The notes: generated by a model not told the origin, from the letters alone. A stretch of DNA of 5,828 bases from Planctomycetota bacterium (GCA_030018555.1 JASEHY010000093.1:1-5828); one strand, 5' to 3'; shown: positions 1-5,698, counted from the stretch's first letter. Program-made: numbers and translations.

Positions 1-2
1 TT

Positions 3-680
3 TACTCAGCCATAACCTTTATCATCGCTCTGGTCGTCTCTTTTATATTTCAGGAACAACTCTTAAGAATTATCGTAGGACCACATCTCAAAGTATCAGG
101 TGAACTACCGCTGGAGACACTGAAATATCAGGAAAGATTCCTCGTGTATCTGAAAATAAGTTTAATATCTGCTTTATTACTATCTGCCCCTTTTATTATC
201 TACCAACTCTGGAAGTTTATAAGCGCTGGCTTATATCAGAACGAAAAGAAATATATCGTTTTTTACCTGTTTTCTTCATTAGTCCTTTTTATCAGTGGTG
301 TGCTTTTTAGTTACTTTATCTTCCTCCCTGTTATGTTGAAATTCCTTGCCAACTACGGTGACCCTTCGCTAATATCAAACAAGTTTAATCTATCTTACTA
401 CTCTGACCTTTTTATACTACTTACTCTTATTATGGGTGTGGTCTTTCAACTACCCCTTGTAATGCTTTTTTTAGTTCAGATTAAGATATGCACATCAAAG
501 ACTTATACAAATAATCTGCGAATCAGCATTTTACTTGCTTTTATCATAGGGGCGATAATAACACCTGGAGGTGACCCTGTCTCTCAAATAATGCTCGCAA
601 TCCCTCTATTATTGTTATATCTTATTGGCATAGTACTCTCGTTAATATATCATAAGGTTGGAGCAACCAAAGTGTTATGA
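3..680 (+). CDS. tatC: Sec-independent protein translocase TatC (5' end outside window)
   Basis: TatC is the inner-membrane subunit of the twin-arginine translocase that, with TatB, binds RR signal peptides and exports folded proteins. Reading from base 3 gives 225 residues without a start. Alignment to E. coli TatC from memory is gap-free over long stretches with an offset of 21, so only about 21 N-terminal residues are missing, including the usual cytoplasmic HLxELR signal-recognition region. Hydrophobic segments fall at about residues 2-16 (rest of TM1), 49-70, 86-111, 135-160, 173-187 and 195-215, matching six TMs. Key residues seen are P27 (E. coli P48), F72 (F94) and E81 (E103) in the LWKF...LYQNE block; the TM4 E170 position is Q149 in FQLP. 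The GTG at 144 is an internal valine codon, not the start. The gene ends in TGA overlapping the next ATG by 4 bases, suggesting translational coupling. TatA/TatB would be expected upstream, outside the window. Confidence 0.95.
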   Translation, partial: YSAITFIIALVVSFIFQEQLLRIIVGPHLKVSGELPLETLKYQERFLVYLKISLISALLLSAPFIIYQLWKFISAGLYQNEKKYIVFYLFSSLVLFISGVLFSYFIFLPVMLKFLANYGDPSLISNKFNLSYYSDLFILLTLIMGVVFQLPLVMLFLVQIKICTSKTYTNNLRISILLAFIIGAIITPGGDPVSQIMLAIPLLLLYLIGIVLSLIYHKVGATKVL

Positions 681-1741
681 AACTTGGAATTATTGGAACG
701 GCTGGTGCGGGAAAAACGACTCTATTGTCATTACTTTCAGGTATTCCTTACGAATCTTCTCTACGATATCAATTGGAAAAACGATTTCATTATGTTGCCA
801 TTAGAATACCTGACGAGCGGTTATTAAAAATCTGGGAAACCCAGCAGGACAAAAATATGGTCCAGGCAACTATGGAAATCACTGATTCTGTCCCCCTCTC
901 AGAAAACCCTTCAGAGCGGAAATCTAATAATATGGCATTAGCCTCATTAAGAGAAGTTGACGGTATCATTCTGGTTATTCCCTGTTATCAAAAAAGAGAA
1001 GATACTGAATGGGTCACTGCTGAAATAGAAAGAATTAAAACAGATATTCTTCTCTCAGATTTGGAAATAATTGAAAGGCGGCTGGATAAAATAAAGCACC
1101 AGAAAGGACGAGGTTCCCTTTCCCCATCAGAAATCCATGAGGAGCAAACTTTTCTTAACACCCTTAAAGAATACATTGAAAGTGGTAAAAACCAAAAAGA
1201 TATTACTCTTACTTCTCATACCGAGCAACTCTGCAAAACTTATGGATTCCTCAGCAGGAAACCAATTAGTATTATATTAAATATCTCTGAACTTGACCTT
1301 TCCTTAGAGAACAAGTATATAAAAGTGACCAACCAGTATCGTTGTGTTTGGCTACCTCTTAAATTAGAATACGAGATGTCCTTGTTATCGCCTGAGGAAC
1401 AACAGGATTTTTTAACTGACTACGGGTTGAAATCGCTGCAGAGGGACAAGGTATTGAAACTCTGTTATGAAATATTGGAATTATGCACATTTTTCACCAT
1501 TGGGAAGGACGAAGTACGTTCTTGGGCAATTAAAAACGGTGGGAACATTCTGGTTGCGGCCGGCAAAGTCCATACAGATATGGCTCGGGGGTTTATTGCC
1601 GCTGATGTCGTCTCTTTCCCAGATTGGCTCAATAATAATTCCTCTATTAAAATAGCAAAAGAACGAGGCAAATTGCGCACCGAAGGTAAGGACTATGTCG
1701 TTAAAGATGGCGACATTATTCACTTGAAATTTAATATCTAA
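677..1741 (+). CDS. Divergent YchF/OLA1-family (DUF933, TGS-domain) P-loop protein
   Basis: The 354 residues match the length of YchF (about 363), a ribosome-associated ATPase/GTPase of the TRAFAC class. Seen here: P-loop GTAGAGKT at 7-14; a RIPDERLLKI block at 43-52 like the VPDPRL block of YchF; REVDGIILVIPC at 92-103 corresponding to REVDAIIHVVRC; a charged coiled-coil-like insertion at about 115-170; NISE at 202-205, the NxxE base-specificity motif of OLA1/YchF; and a very well conserved C-terminal TGS/DUF933 domain at about 268-354 (FFTIGKDEVRSW, HTDMARGFIAADV, EGKDYVVKDGDIIH). Unlike true YchF, the G3 DxAG motif reads DSVP at 70-73, the NYPF switch-I region is replaced, and the P-loop lacks the NVGKS signature. 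It is therefore a paralogue rather than canonical YchF, with nucleotide binding plausible and hydrolysis uncertain. ATG 677 lies inside the tatC stop (ATGA); a GGAG sits at 660-663, rather far upstream. Function unknown. Confidence 0.85.
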   Translation: MKLGIIGTAGAGKTTLLSLLSGIPYESSLRYQLEKRFHYVAIRIPDERLLKIWETQQDKNMVQATMEITDSVPLSENPSERKSNNMALASLREVDGIILVIPCYQKREDTEWVTAEIERIKTDILLSDLEIIERRLDKIKHQKGRGSLSPSEIHEEQTFLNTLKEYIESGKNQKDITLTSHTEQLCKTYGFLSRKPISIILNISELDLSLENKYIKVTNQYRCVWLPLKLEYEMSLLSPEEQQDFLTDYGLKSLQRDKVLKLCYEILELCTFFTIGKDEVRSWAIKNGGNILVAAGKVHTDMARGFIAADVVSFPDWLNNNSSIKIAKERGKLRTEGKDYVVKDGDIIHLKFNI

Positions 1742-1750
1742 TTATTATAG

Positions 1751-1850
1751 TGAGACTGTTGAAAAACCTATTTGTCCGACCCCTTGTCATTCCCGTCCCG
1801 AACGCTTTCGGGACGGGAATGACACTTTGAGGGCTTTTTCAACAGTCTCA
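1751..1850. repeat. 100-bp nested palindrome, MITE-like
   Basis: The ends are a perfect 16-bp inverted repeat, TGAGACTGTTGAAAAA at 1751-1766 and its complement at 1835-1850. Inside is a second perfect palindrome of 17-bp arms beginning GTCATTCCCG (1786-1802 and 1807-1823) around a 4-base loop CGCT. TATA occurs just outside each end (1746-1749, with one extra G, and 1851-1854), a possible but weak target duplication. It has no coding capacity and fills nearly the whole space between the ychF-like and argG-like genes. The ends resemble termini of non-autonomous derivatives of insertion sequences, but the parent element cannot be named from this sequence. Neither arm is followed by a T tract, so it is not a classical intrinsic terminator, though its RNA would fold strongly. 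Confidence 0.85.
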
Positions 1851-1859
1851 TATAACAAA

Positions 1860-2924
1860 ATGCAAAAGGTTGTTTTTGCTTATTCCGGCGGCGTTGATGA
1901 CCTAATCTGTATTCATCACCTTCAGAATAGTGGATTCAATGTTATCACACTGCTGGCGCAGTTAGGACAGGTAACCTATCTTGAACCGCTTGGCGAAAGG
2001 GCTGTTAATCTTGGTGCTACTGTTACACACATTGTTGACTTAAGAATAAAGTTTATTCGGGAGTATATTCTACCGGCATTGCATGCCCAGTCTATGTATG
2101 ATAATGGTTATCTGCTCTCTGCTGCCCTTTCAAGACCGCTGATTGCCGAAGAACTGGTCAGAATCGCCGATGAAGAAAACTCTATTTATGTGGCTCACGG
2201 GGCTCGTGCTACCGGCAACGACTATATCAGATTTAACAATTGTATCCACGCCCTGAATCCTAATCTCCAGATTATCACTCCTCTGAAAGAATTAAATCTA
2301 TATACTATTCAGGACAGTATTAAATATATAAAGAAATTTAAGTTGCCTTTAACCTATGATAAAAATTTCCCCTATAATGCAGAATCTAATTTATGGGGTG
2401 TGAATATTCATCTCGGCAATCTGGCAGACGAATGGAGTGAACCGTCACGAGACAGTTATATTATTACCACTCCAGTCATAGAGACCCTTGATAAAACAAC
2501 TACGATAAAAATAAAACTTGAACAGGGTATCCCGGTCTCTATAGATAACAAAAAGATGGACCTGTTGAATATTATTGAAATGCTAAATAATATTGGTGGA
2601 CATTCCGGTATTGGACGAGTTGATATGATTGAAAACAAAATATCAGGTGAGAAGATACGAGAAACATATGAAGCACCCGCCGCCACCATACTTTATACCG
2701 CATATCGCACCCTGTGTGAAATGATTCTGCCTAAAGAAACCATACATTTCTTCCCCATACTCTCTTCTAAATATGCCGACTTAATATACAATGGTTTATG
2801 CTTTTCACCTCTCAAAAAAGCGATGGACAGTCTATTCAAGGAACTCTCTATTAGAATTACCGGCTCAGTCAAACTAAAGTTATATAAAGGTAATCTTTCT
2901 GTAATAGATATGCGGTTACGATAA
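1860..2924 (+). CDS. Argininosuccinate-synthase-like protein, altered active site, short C-terminus
   Basis: ArgG joins citrulline and aspartate using ATP. Homology is clear over 354 residues: KVVFAYSGG at 3-11 (N-type PP-loop), LLAQLGQ at 31-37, YLL-x3-LSRPLIA at 84-96, AHGARATGNDYIRF at 112-125, NLWG at 177-180, GIGRVDMIEN at 250-259, TYEAPAATIL at 269-278, KYADLIYNGL at 304-313 and VKLKLYKGN at 337-345. ATG 1860 was chosen because it starts exactly where ArgG proteins start; the longer frame from TTG 1827 runs through the palindrome. Compared with human ASS1, the contacts Y87, N123, D124, R127, E270 and Y282 are kept (Y84, N120, D121, R124, E258, Y270). The loop TS is D14-L15, S92 is A89, T119 is R116, S180 is N173 and S189 is N182. 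The protein also stops about 45 residues early, before the usual C-terminal arm. It may be a paralogue with another substrate; ordinary argininosuccinate synthase activity looks doubtful. pncC follows after 10 bases. No Shine-Dalgarno is visible. Confidence 0.85.
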   Translation: MQKVVFAYSGGVDDLICIHHLQNSGFNVITLLAQLGQVTYLEPLGERAVNLGATVTHIVDLRIKFIREYILPALHAQSMYDNGYLLSAALSRPLIAEELVRIADEENSIYVAHGARATGNDYIRFNNCIHALNPNLQIITPLKELNLYTIQDSIKYIKKFKLPLTYDKNFPYNAESNLWGVNIHLGNLADEWSEPSRDSYIITTPVIETLDKTTTIKIKLEQGIPVSIDNKKMDLLNIIEMLNNIGGHSGIGRVDMIENKISGEKIRETYEAPAATILYTAYRTLCEMILPKETIHFFPILSSKYADLIYNGLCFSPLKKAMDSLFKELSIRITGSVKLKLYKGNLSVIDMRLR

Positions 2925-2934
2925 AGATTTAATT

Positions 2935-3399
2935 ATGGACCTTCGCCGACTCGTCCGGTTGCTATTAAAAAGGCAGATGACACTTTCTATTGCCGAATCC
3001 TGCACAGGAGGGCTTATTTCTCATAAACTTACAACTGTCAGCGGGGTGTCCGCAGTATTCCGCGAAGGTATAGTCTGTTATAGTAACACTTCCAAAATAA
3101 AACGACTGGAAATCCCACCTAAAATAATCACAAGATTTGGTGCAGTCAGTTCCCATGTCTGCAGACTGATGGCAAAAAATATCGTTAAGAACGAGAAAGC
3201 CAATATTGGCTTGGCGCTCACAGGCATTGCCGGTCCAACAGGAGGGACAAAAACAAAGCCAATCGGCTTGGTCTATATCGGCATTAACTTTAAGAATAAA
3301 ATACTAATAAAAAAGTATAATTTTAGCGGCTCAAGAATTACTATTCAGCGAAAATCAGCCCTCGCCGCCTTAAAATTATTAGAGCAAACTGTCATATAA
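2935..3399 (+). CDS. pncC: CinA C-terminal domain protein, NMN amidohydrolase (PncC type)
   Basis: This 154-residue protein is a stand-alone CinA C-terminal domain (E. coli PncC is about 165 residues), without the N-terminal MoaB-like domain of full CinA. PncC hydrolyses nicotinamide mononucleotide to nicotinate mononucleotide and ammonia in the cytoplasmic NAD-recycling route. Family motifs are all present: LSIAESCTGGLIS at 17-29 with the catalytic-type S22; CYSNTSK at 48-54 with Y49 and K54; GAVSSHV at 69-75; LALTGIAGPTGGT at 93-105; KPIGLVYIGI at 108-117; and the C-terminal FSGSR...R pattern at 130-139. ATG 2935 puts the first conserved block at the normal distance and lies 10 bases after the argG-like stop; recJ starts 2 bases after this stop, so the three are probably co-transcribed. 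No Shine-Dalgarno is evident. Family assignment is secure; the exact substrate is inferred from characterised members. Confidence 0.92.
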   Translation: MDLRRLVRLLLKRQMTLSIAESCTGGLISHKLTTVSGVSAVFREGIVCYSNTSKIKRLEIPPKIITRFGAVSSHVCRLMAKNIVKNEKANIGLALTGIAGPTGGTKTKPIGLVYIGINFKNKILIKKYNFSGSRITIQRKSALAALKLLEQTVI

Positions 3400-3401
3400 A
3401 T

Positions 3402-5189
3402 ATGCAATCTAAAAAATGGCTTCTGAAAACAACTCCTTCATCTGACGCCCCTACCCCGAGCCTTCGGGGAGGTAGTCCCGTCAGGGACGATTTAATCCAA
3501 CAGATAGTTCATACTCTTAATATCTCCCCCGTTACCGCAGGAATTTTAATCCAACGAAATATCCAGAATATTGCCCAGGCAAAATCATTCCTCAAGCCCG
3601 ATATAAATAACATCTCGTCTCCACATTTAATCACGGGGATTCCTCAAGCACTCCACCGTATTGAACAGACGTTGCTCAATAATGAAAAAATTCTCGTCTA
3701 TGGCGATTATGATGTTGACGGCATAACCTCCGTCGTTCTGCTCAAACGATTCTTCCGTCTTCTCGGGCGAGAGATTGATTTCTACATTCCCCATCGTCTC
3801 ACGAAAGGTTATGGTCTTTCCAGAGAAGCCATCAGCGAAATCGCTCAAAAAGCCGTCAATCTCATTATCACCGTTGATTGTGGCATCTCCAATCACCAGG
3901 AAGTCGCCTATGCAAAGCAATTGGGAATGGATGTTATTATTACAGACCATCATGAAATACCATCTCAACTGCCTGAATGCACTATCGTAAGTGCCAAGAT
4001 GGGCGTACGCCCGCCCCAGAGTTCCTCAGCATATTTCCTCTCCGGTGTCGGGATTGCCTTTAAGCTCTGCTGGGCTATGATGGACACCTTTTCGCAGGTC
4101 AAAAAGCATACCAGCGGTTTTCAGGATTTCATAATGGATGCGATGGCGCTGGTTGCCTTAGGCACTATCGCTGATGTGGCTCCCATTGTAGGTGAAAACA
4201 GAATTCTCTGCTCTTACGGGCTGCAAGCCCTGCAACATAGCAAGATGGCGGGATTACAGGCGCTGGCTAAACAAGCGGGCTTAAGGGCTAATGTATCTCT
4301 TAAGGCGGAAGATATATCTTTCCGGCTCGGTCCTCGGCTAAACGCCGCCGGCCGGCTCGGCTACGCCCATAATAGTGTAAAACTACTCCTCTCAGATAAT
4401 CCTTCAGAAATAGAAAAACTTGTAGAGCAACTGGAGCGAGACAATCGTGAACGACAGAAAATAGAAACCAAAATCATGCAACAAGTTTCTAAAACAATCA
4501 AAGACCATTACGATTTAGACACCAACTTTGCTATTGTCCTCTCTGATGACGGCTGGCACTCTGGAGTCTTAGGAATTGTCGCATCTAAATTAGCCGAGGA
4601 GTTTTATCGTCCGACTGTGCTTATCTCTACTGAAAACGATATTGGCAAAGGTTCTGCCCGTTCCATACCATCGTTTCATCTCTATGACGCCCTTAATTGT
4701 TGCCGAGAACTGCTCCTCTCAGTCGGCGGACATGAATATGCTGCCGGATTAGTAATAGACCGCTCTAATATCCCAGCCCTCAGAACCCACCTAAACAACT
4801 ACGCTAAAGAACGACTCAAAGCGAACGATTTTACTCCCTTTATAAACATAGACGGCGTCCTATCGTTTCAAGAGATTAGCAAGAAATTAGTTACTGAAAT
4901 CGGAATGTTATCACCATTTGGAGAAGGCAATGAAGAGCCGGTCTTCTCATCTGATACTGTCCGGTTAGCAGGCGTCCCGAAGTTAATCGGCAATAATCTC
5001 AAACATCTTGCCTTTTATGTAAAACAGAATGGAAGGGCATTCCGCGTCATCGCCTTCAACAGAGGTTCCTATATAGACCTTCTGGACAGAATAAAAGACA
5101 AACCCTTTTCTCTGGCATACACCCTGAAACTCAACACCTGGCGGGATGAGGAAAGTATAGAGTTGGAATTTGTGGACATTAAAATTTAG
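3402..5189 (+). CDS. recJ: Single-stranded-DNA-specific exonuclease RecJ
   Basis: RecJ degrades single-stranded DNA 5' to 3' in recombination and mismatch or base-excision repair, using a two-metal DHH active site. The 595 residues compare with about 565-580 usually. Order: N-terminal region with FLKP at 63-66; DHH domain with GDYDVDG at 101-107, VDCGIS at 158-163, TDHHE at 181-185 and ALGTIADVAP at 252-261; RLGPRLNAAGRLG at 308-320; DHHA1 domain with GWHSGVLGIVASKL at 384-397, GSARS at 417-421 and GGHEYAAG at 442-449; and an OB-like domain with LSPFGEGNEEPVF at 503-515. All metal-ligand motifs are present, so the enzyme should be active. Oddities: residues 15-28 are encoded by a palindromic in-frame insertion, and the usual IVNPK after TDHH is IVSAK (195-199). 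ATG 3402, 2 bases after the pncC stop, gives the normal KW-L start; no Shine-Dalgarno is seen. Confidence 0.97.
   Translation: MQSKKWLLKTTPSSDAPTPSLRGGSPVRDDLIQQIVHTLNISPVTAGILIQRNIQNIAQAKSFLKPDINNISSPHLITGIPQALHRIEQTLLNNEKILVYGDYDVDGITSVVLLKRFFRLLGREIDFYIPHRLTKGYGLSREAISEIAQKAVNLIITVDCGISNHQEVAYAKQLGMDVIITDHHEIPSQLPECTIVSAKMGVRPPQSSSAYFLSGVGIAFKLCWAMMDTFSQVKKHTSGFQDFIMDAMALVALGTIADVAPIVGENRILCSYGLQALQHSKMAGLQALAKQAGLRANVSLKAEDISFRLGPRLNAAGRLGYAHNSVKLLLSDNPSEIEKLVEQLERDNRERQKIETKIMQQVSKTIKDHYDLDTNFAIVLSDDGWHSGVLGIVASKLAEEFYRPTVLISTENDIGKGSARSIPSFHLYDALNCCRELLLSVGGHEYAAGLVIDRSNIPALRTHLNNYAKERLKANDFTPFINIDGVLSFQEISKKLVTEIGMLSPFGEGNEEPVFSSDTVRLAGVPKLIGNNLKHLAFYVKQNGRAFRVIAFNRGSYIDLLDRIKDKPFSLAYTLKLNTWRDEESIELEFVDIKI
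3444..3488. repeat. In-frame palindromic insertion inside recJ
   Basis: Two adjacent hairpins lie in the recJ reading frame: CCCCGA (3454-3459) / TCGGGG (3464-3469) with loop GCCT, and GTCCC (3475-3479) / GGGAC (3484-3488) with loop GTCA. Longer-range pairing is also possible: TGACG 3443-3447 with CGTCA 3479-3483, and CTACC 3451-3455 with GGTAG 3471-3475. A GAC codon occurs at both 3444-3446 and 3486-3488; removing the 42 bases between them leaves KTTPSS joined to DDLIQQ, the usual spacing in RecJ. The segment encodes a low-complexity Pro/Ser/Gly/Arg stretch with no family counterpart. The arrangement resembles Rickettsia palindromic elements that insert in frame into genes. Insertion is an inference; the hairpins are seen directly. 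Confidence 0.6.
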
Positions 5190-5236
5190 CCTCTTATAGT
5201 GGTTATTAACCAAAAGTTGTCATCCTTCCACCAATC

Positions 5237-5441
5237 GTCATTCCCGTGCAAACGAGAAACTAGACTTCTTTGGGCTTACTGGATTCCTCCCGAAAGTGAG
5301 CGCCACTCTGCGAACCCTGACCCTTCGTCCCAGTGGGACTCAGGATCCCGATAGCCATCGGGAGAACCCGGAACGGGTAAAACCGAGATTGCCACGACCC
5401 AGCACCCCGAAAACATTCGGGGTGCTGGGTCTCGCAATGAC
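5237..5441. repeat. Composite intergenic palindromic repeat tract
   Basis: After recJ a 205-bp non-coding tract begins GTCATTCCCGT (5237-5247) and ends in the inverted AATGAC (5436-5441). The first 11 bases are identical to the inner arm of the 1751-1850 element (1786-1796). Inside are four tandem hairpins: GTCCC/GGGAC (5327-5331/5335-5339), TCCCGAT/ATCGGGA (5346-5352/5357-5363), ACCCG/CGGGT (5366-5370/5374-5378) and a 16-bp stem (5396-5411/5416-5431). The right end, GAGATTGCCAC ... CTCGCAATGACA, resembles dispersed repeats common in several bacterial genomes. Short open frames on the minus strand here have no recognisable protein. It looks like several nested or adjacent repeat insertions rather than one element. 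Confidence 0.65.
5396..5431. repeat. 16-bp perfect hairpin, GC-rich
   Basis: The arms GACCCAGCACCCCGAA and its exact complement enclose the loop AACA. An outer ATTGC/GCAAT pairing (5388-5392 with 5434-5438) extends the structure around a small internal loop. It could form a strong RNA stem downstream of recJ on either strand, but no T tract follows on either side, so a rho-independent terminator is not supported. A role in 3'-end protection of the recJ transcript is possible but speculative. Confidence 0.75.
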
Positions 5442-5482
5442 AAAAGAGGATGTTTTGTTCGTAATTGCGTAACTCGTACTTG

Positions 5483-5488
5483 TATAAT
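5483..5488 (+). promoter_or_regulatory. Possible -10 box (TATAAT) in the recJ-kinase gap
   Basis: An exact TATAAT hexamer lies in an AT-rich patch (5480-5503), between the hairpin tract and the 10-bp tandem repeats. The best -35-like sequence, TTGCGT at 5465-5470, is only 12 bases away, too close for a standard sigma-70 promoter, and there is no TGn extension. If real it would give the kinase a leader of about 220 bases containing the tandem repeat and the inverted repeats. It is the only promoter-like site found between recJ and the kinase. Confidence 0.25.
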
Positions 5489-5527
5489 ATTATATAACAA
5501 AAGATTATGGCGTCAAGAAAATTGCAA

Positions 5528-5577
5528 CCACAGATGAACGCAGATAAACACGGATAAATAGGGATTAGCACAGATTT
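5528..5577. repeat. Degenerate 10-bp tandem repeat, five units
   Basis: Five consecutive units read CCACAGATGA, ACGCAGATAA, ACACGGATAA, ATAGGGATTA and GCACAGATTT, with GAT at exactly the same place in each (5533, 5543, 5553, 5563, 5573). A partly inverted counterpart follows at about 5588-5610, whose complement reads CAGGGATGGA then CACCGATAGA, again with 10-base GAT spacing. Sequences of this type are known as dispersed intergenic repeats in some environmental bacteria. No protein is encoded. Confidence 0.7.
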
Positions 5578-5609
5578 TATCAGGTTAATATCTATCGGTG
5601 TCCATCCCT

Positions 5610-5679
5610 GCCCCGTTAGAAGTGGGTGATATAGTTTTGTCCTTTTTAGTAAAGGTTTCTAACCCACTTCTAACGGGGC
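5610..5679. repeat. 18-bp perfect inverted repeat upstream of the kinase gene
   Basis: GCCCCGTTAGAAGTGGGT (5610-5627) and its exact complement (5662-5679) flank 34 bases that contain a small hairpin, CCTTT/AAAGG (5641-5645/5651-5655). The right arm ends 35 bases before the kinase start codon. As RNA it would form a long stem in the kinase leader; as DNA it could be the ends of a small mobile element or a binding site. No open frame lies between the arms, and no T tract follows. Confidence 0.8.
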
Positions 5680-5682
5680 GAG

Positions 5683-5698
5683 GGCGGGCTTGCCCGCC
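5683..5698. repeat. GC-rich hairpin just before the kinase start
   Basis: GGCGGGC (5683-5689) and GCCCGCC (5692-5698) form a perfect 7-bp palindrome with a TT centre, three bases after the end of the 18-bp inverted repeat and 16 bases before the kinase ATG. The position could affect translation initiation. The following bases, GAAGCCCAAATAATAT, are not T-rich, so it is not an intrinsic terminator. Confidence 0.6.

Noticed and set aside
144..680. Separate 178-residue membrane protein starting at GTG 144
   Set aside because: The same frame is open back to the window edge and aligns to TatC without gaps, so GTG is an internal codon.
1827..1859. TTG start giving 11 extra residues on the argG-like protein
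   Set aside because: These codons are the right half of the 100-bp palindrome, and ArgG proteins begin at the KVV..YSGG block, matched by ATG 1860.
3627..3968. Minus-strand open frame of 113 codons
   Set aside because: It lies opposite the conserved DHH motifs of recJ and is a shadow of that gene.
5200..5212. TGGTTA-T-TAACCA palindrome just after recJ as a terminator
   Set aside because: The stem is short and AT-rich, the loop would be too small, and no T tract follows.
5507..5557. 16-codon open frame beginning ATGGCGTCA
   Set aside because: It runs into the 10-bp tandem repeat, has no ribosome-binding site and no recognisable product.
5260..5571. Minus-strand open frame of about 100 codons
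   Set aside because: It spans hairpins and tandem repeats, contains no family motif and is explained by GC-rich repeats lacking stops.
5528..5577. CRISPR-like array
   Set aside because: The units are 10 bp, contiguous and without spacers, and no cas genes are present.
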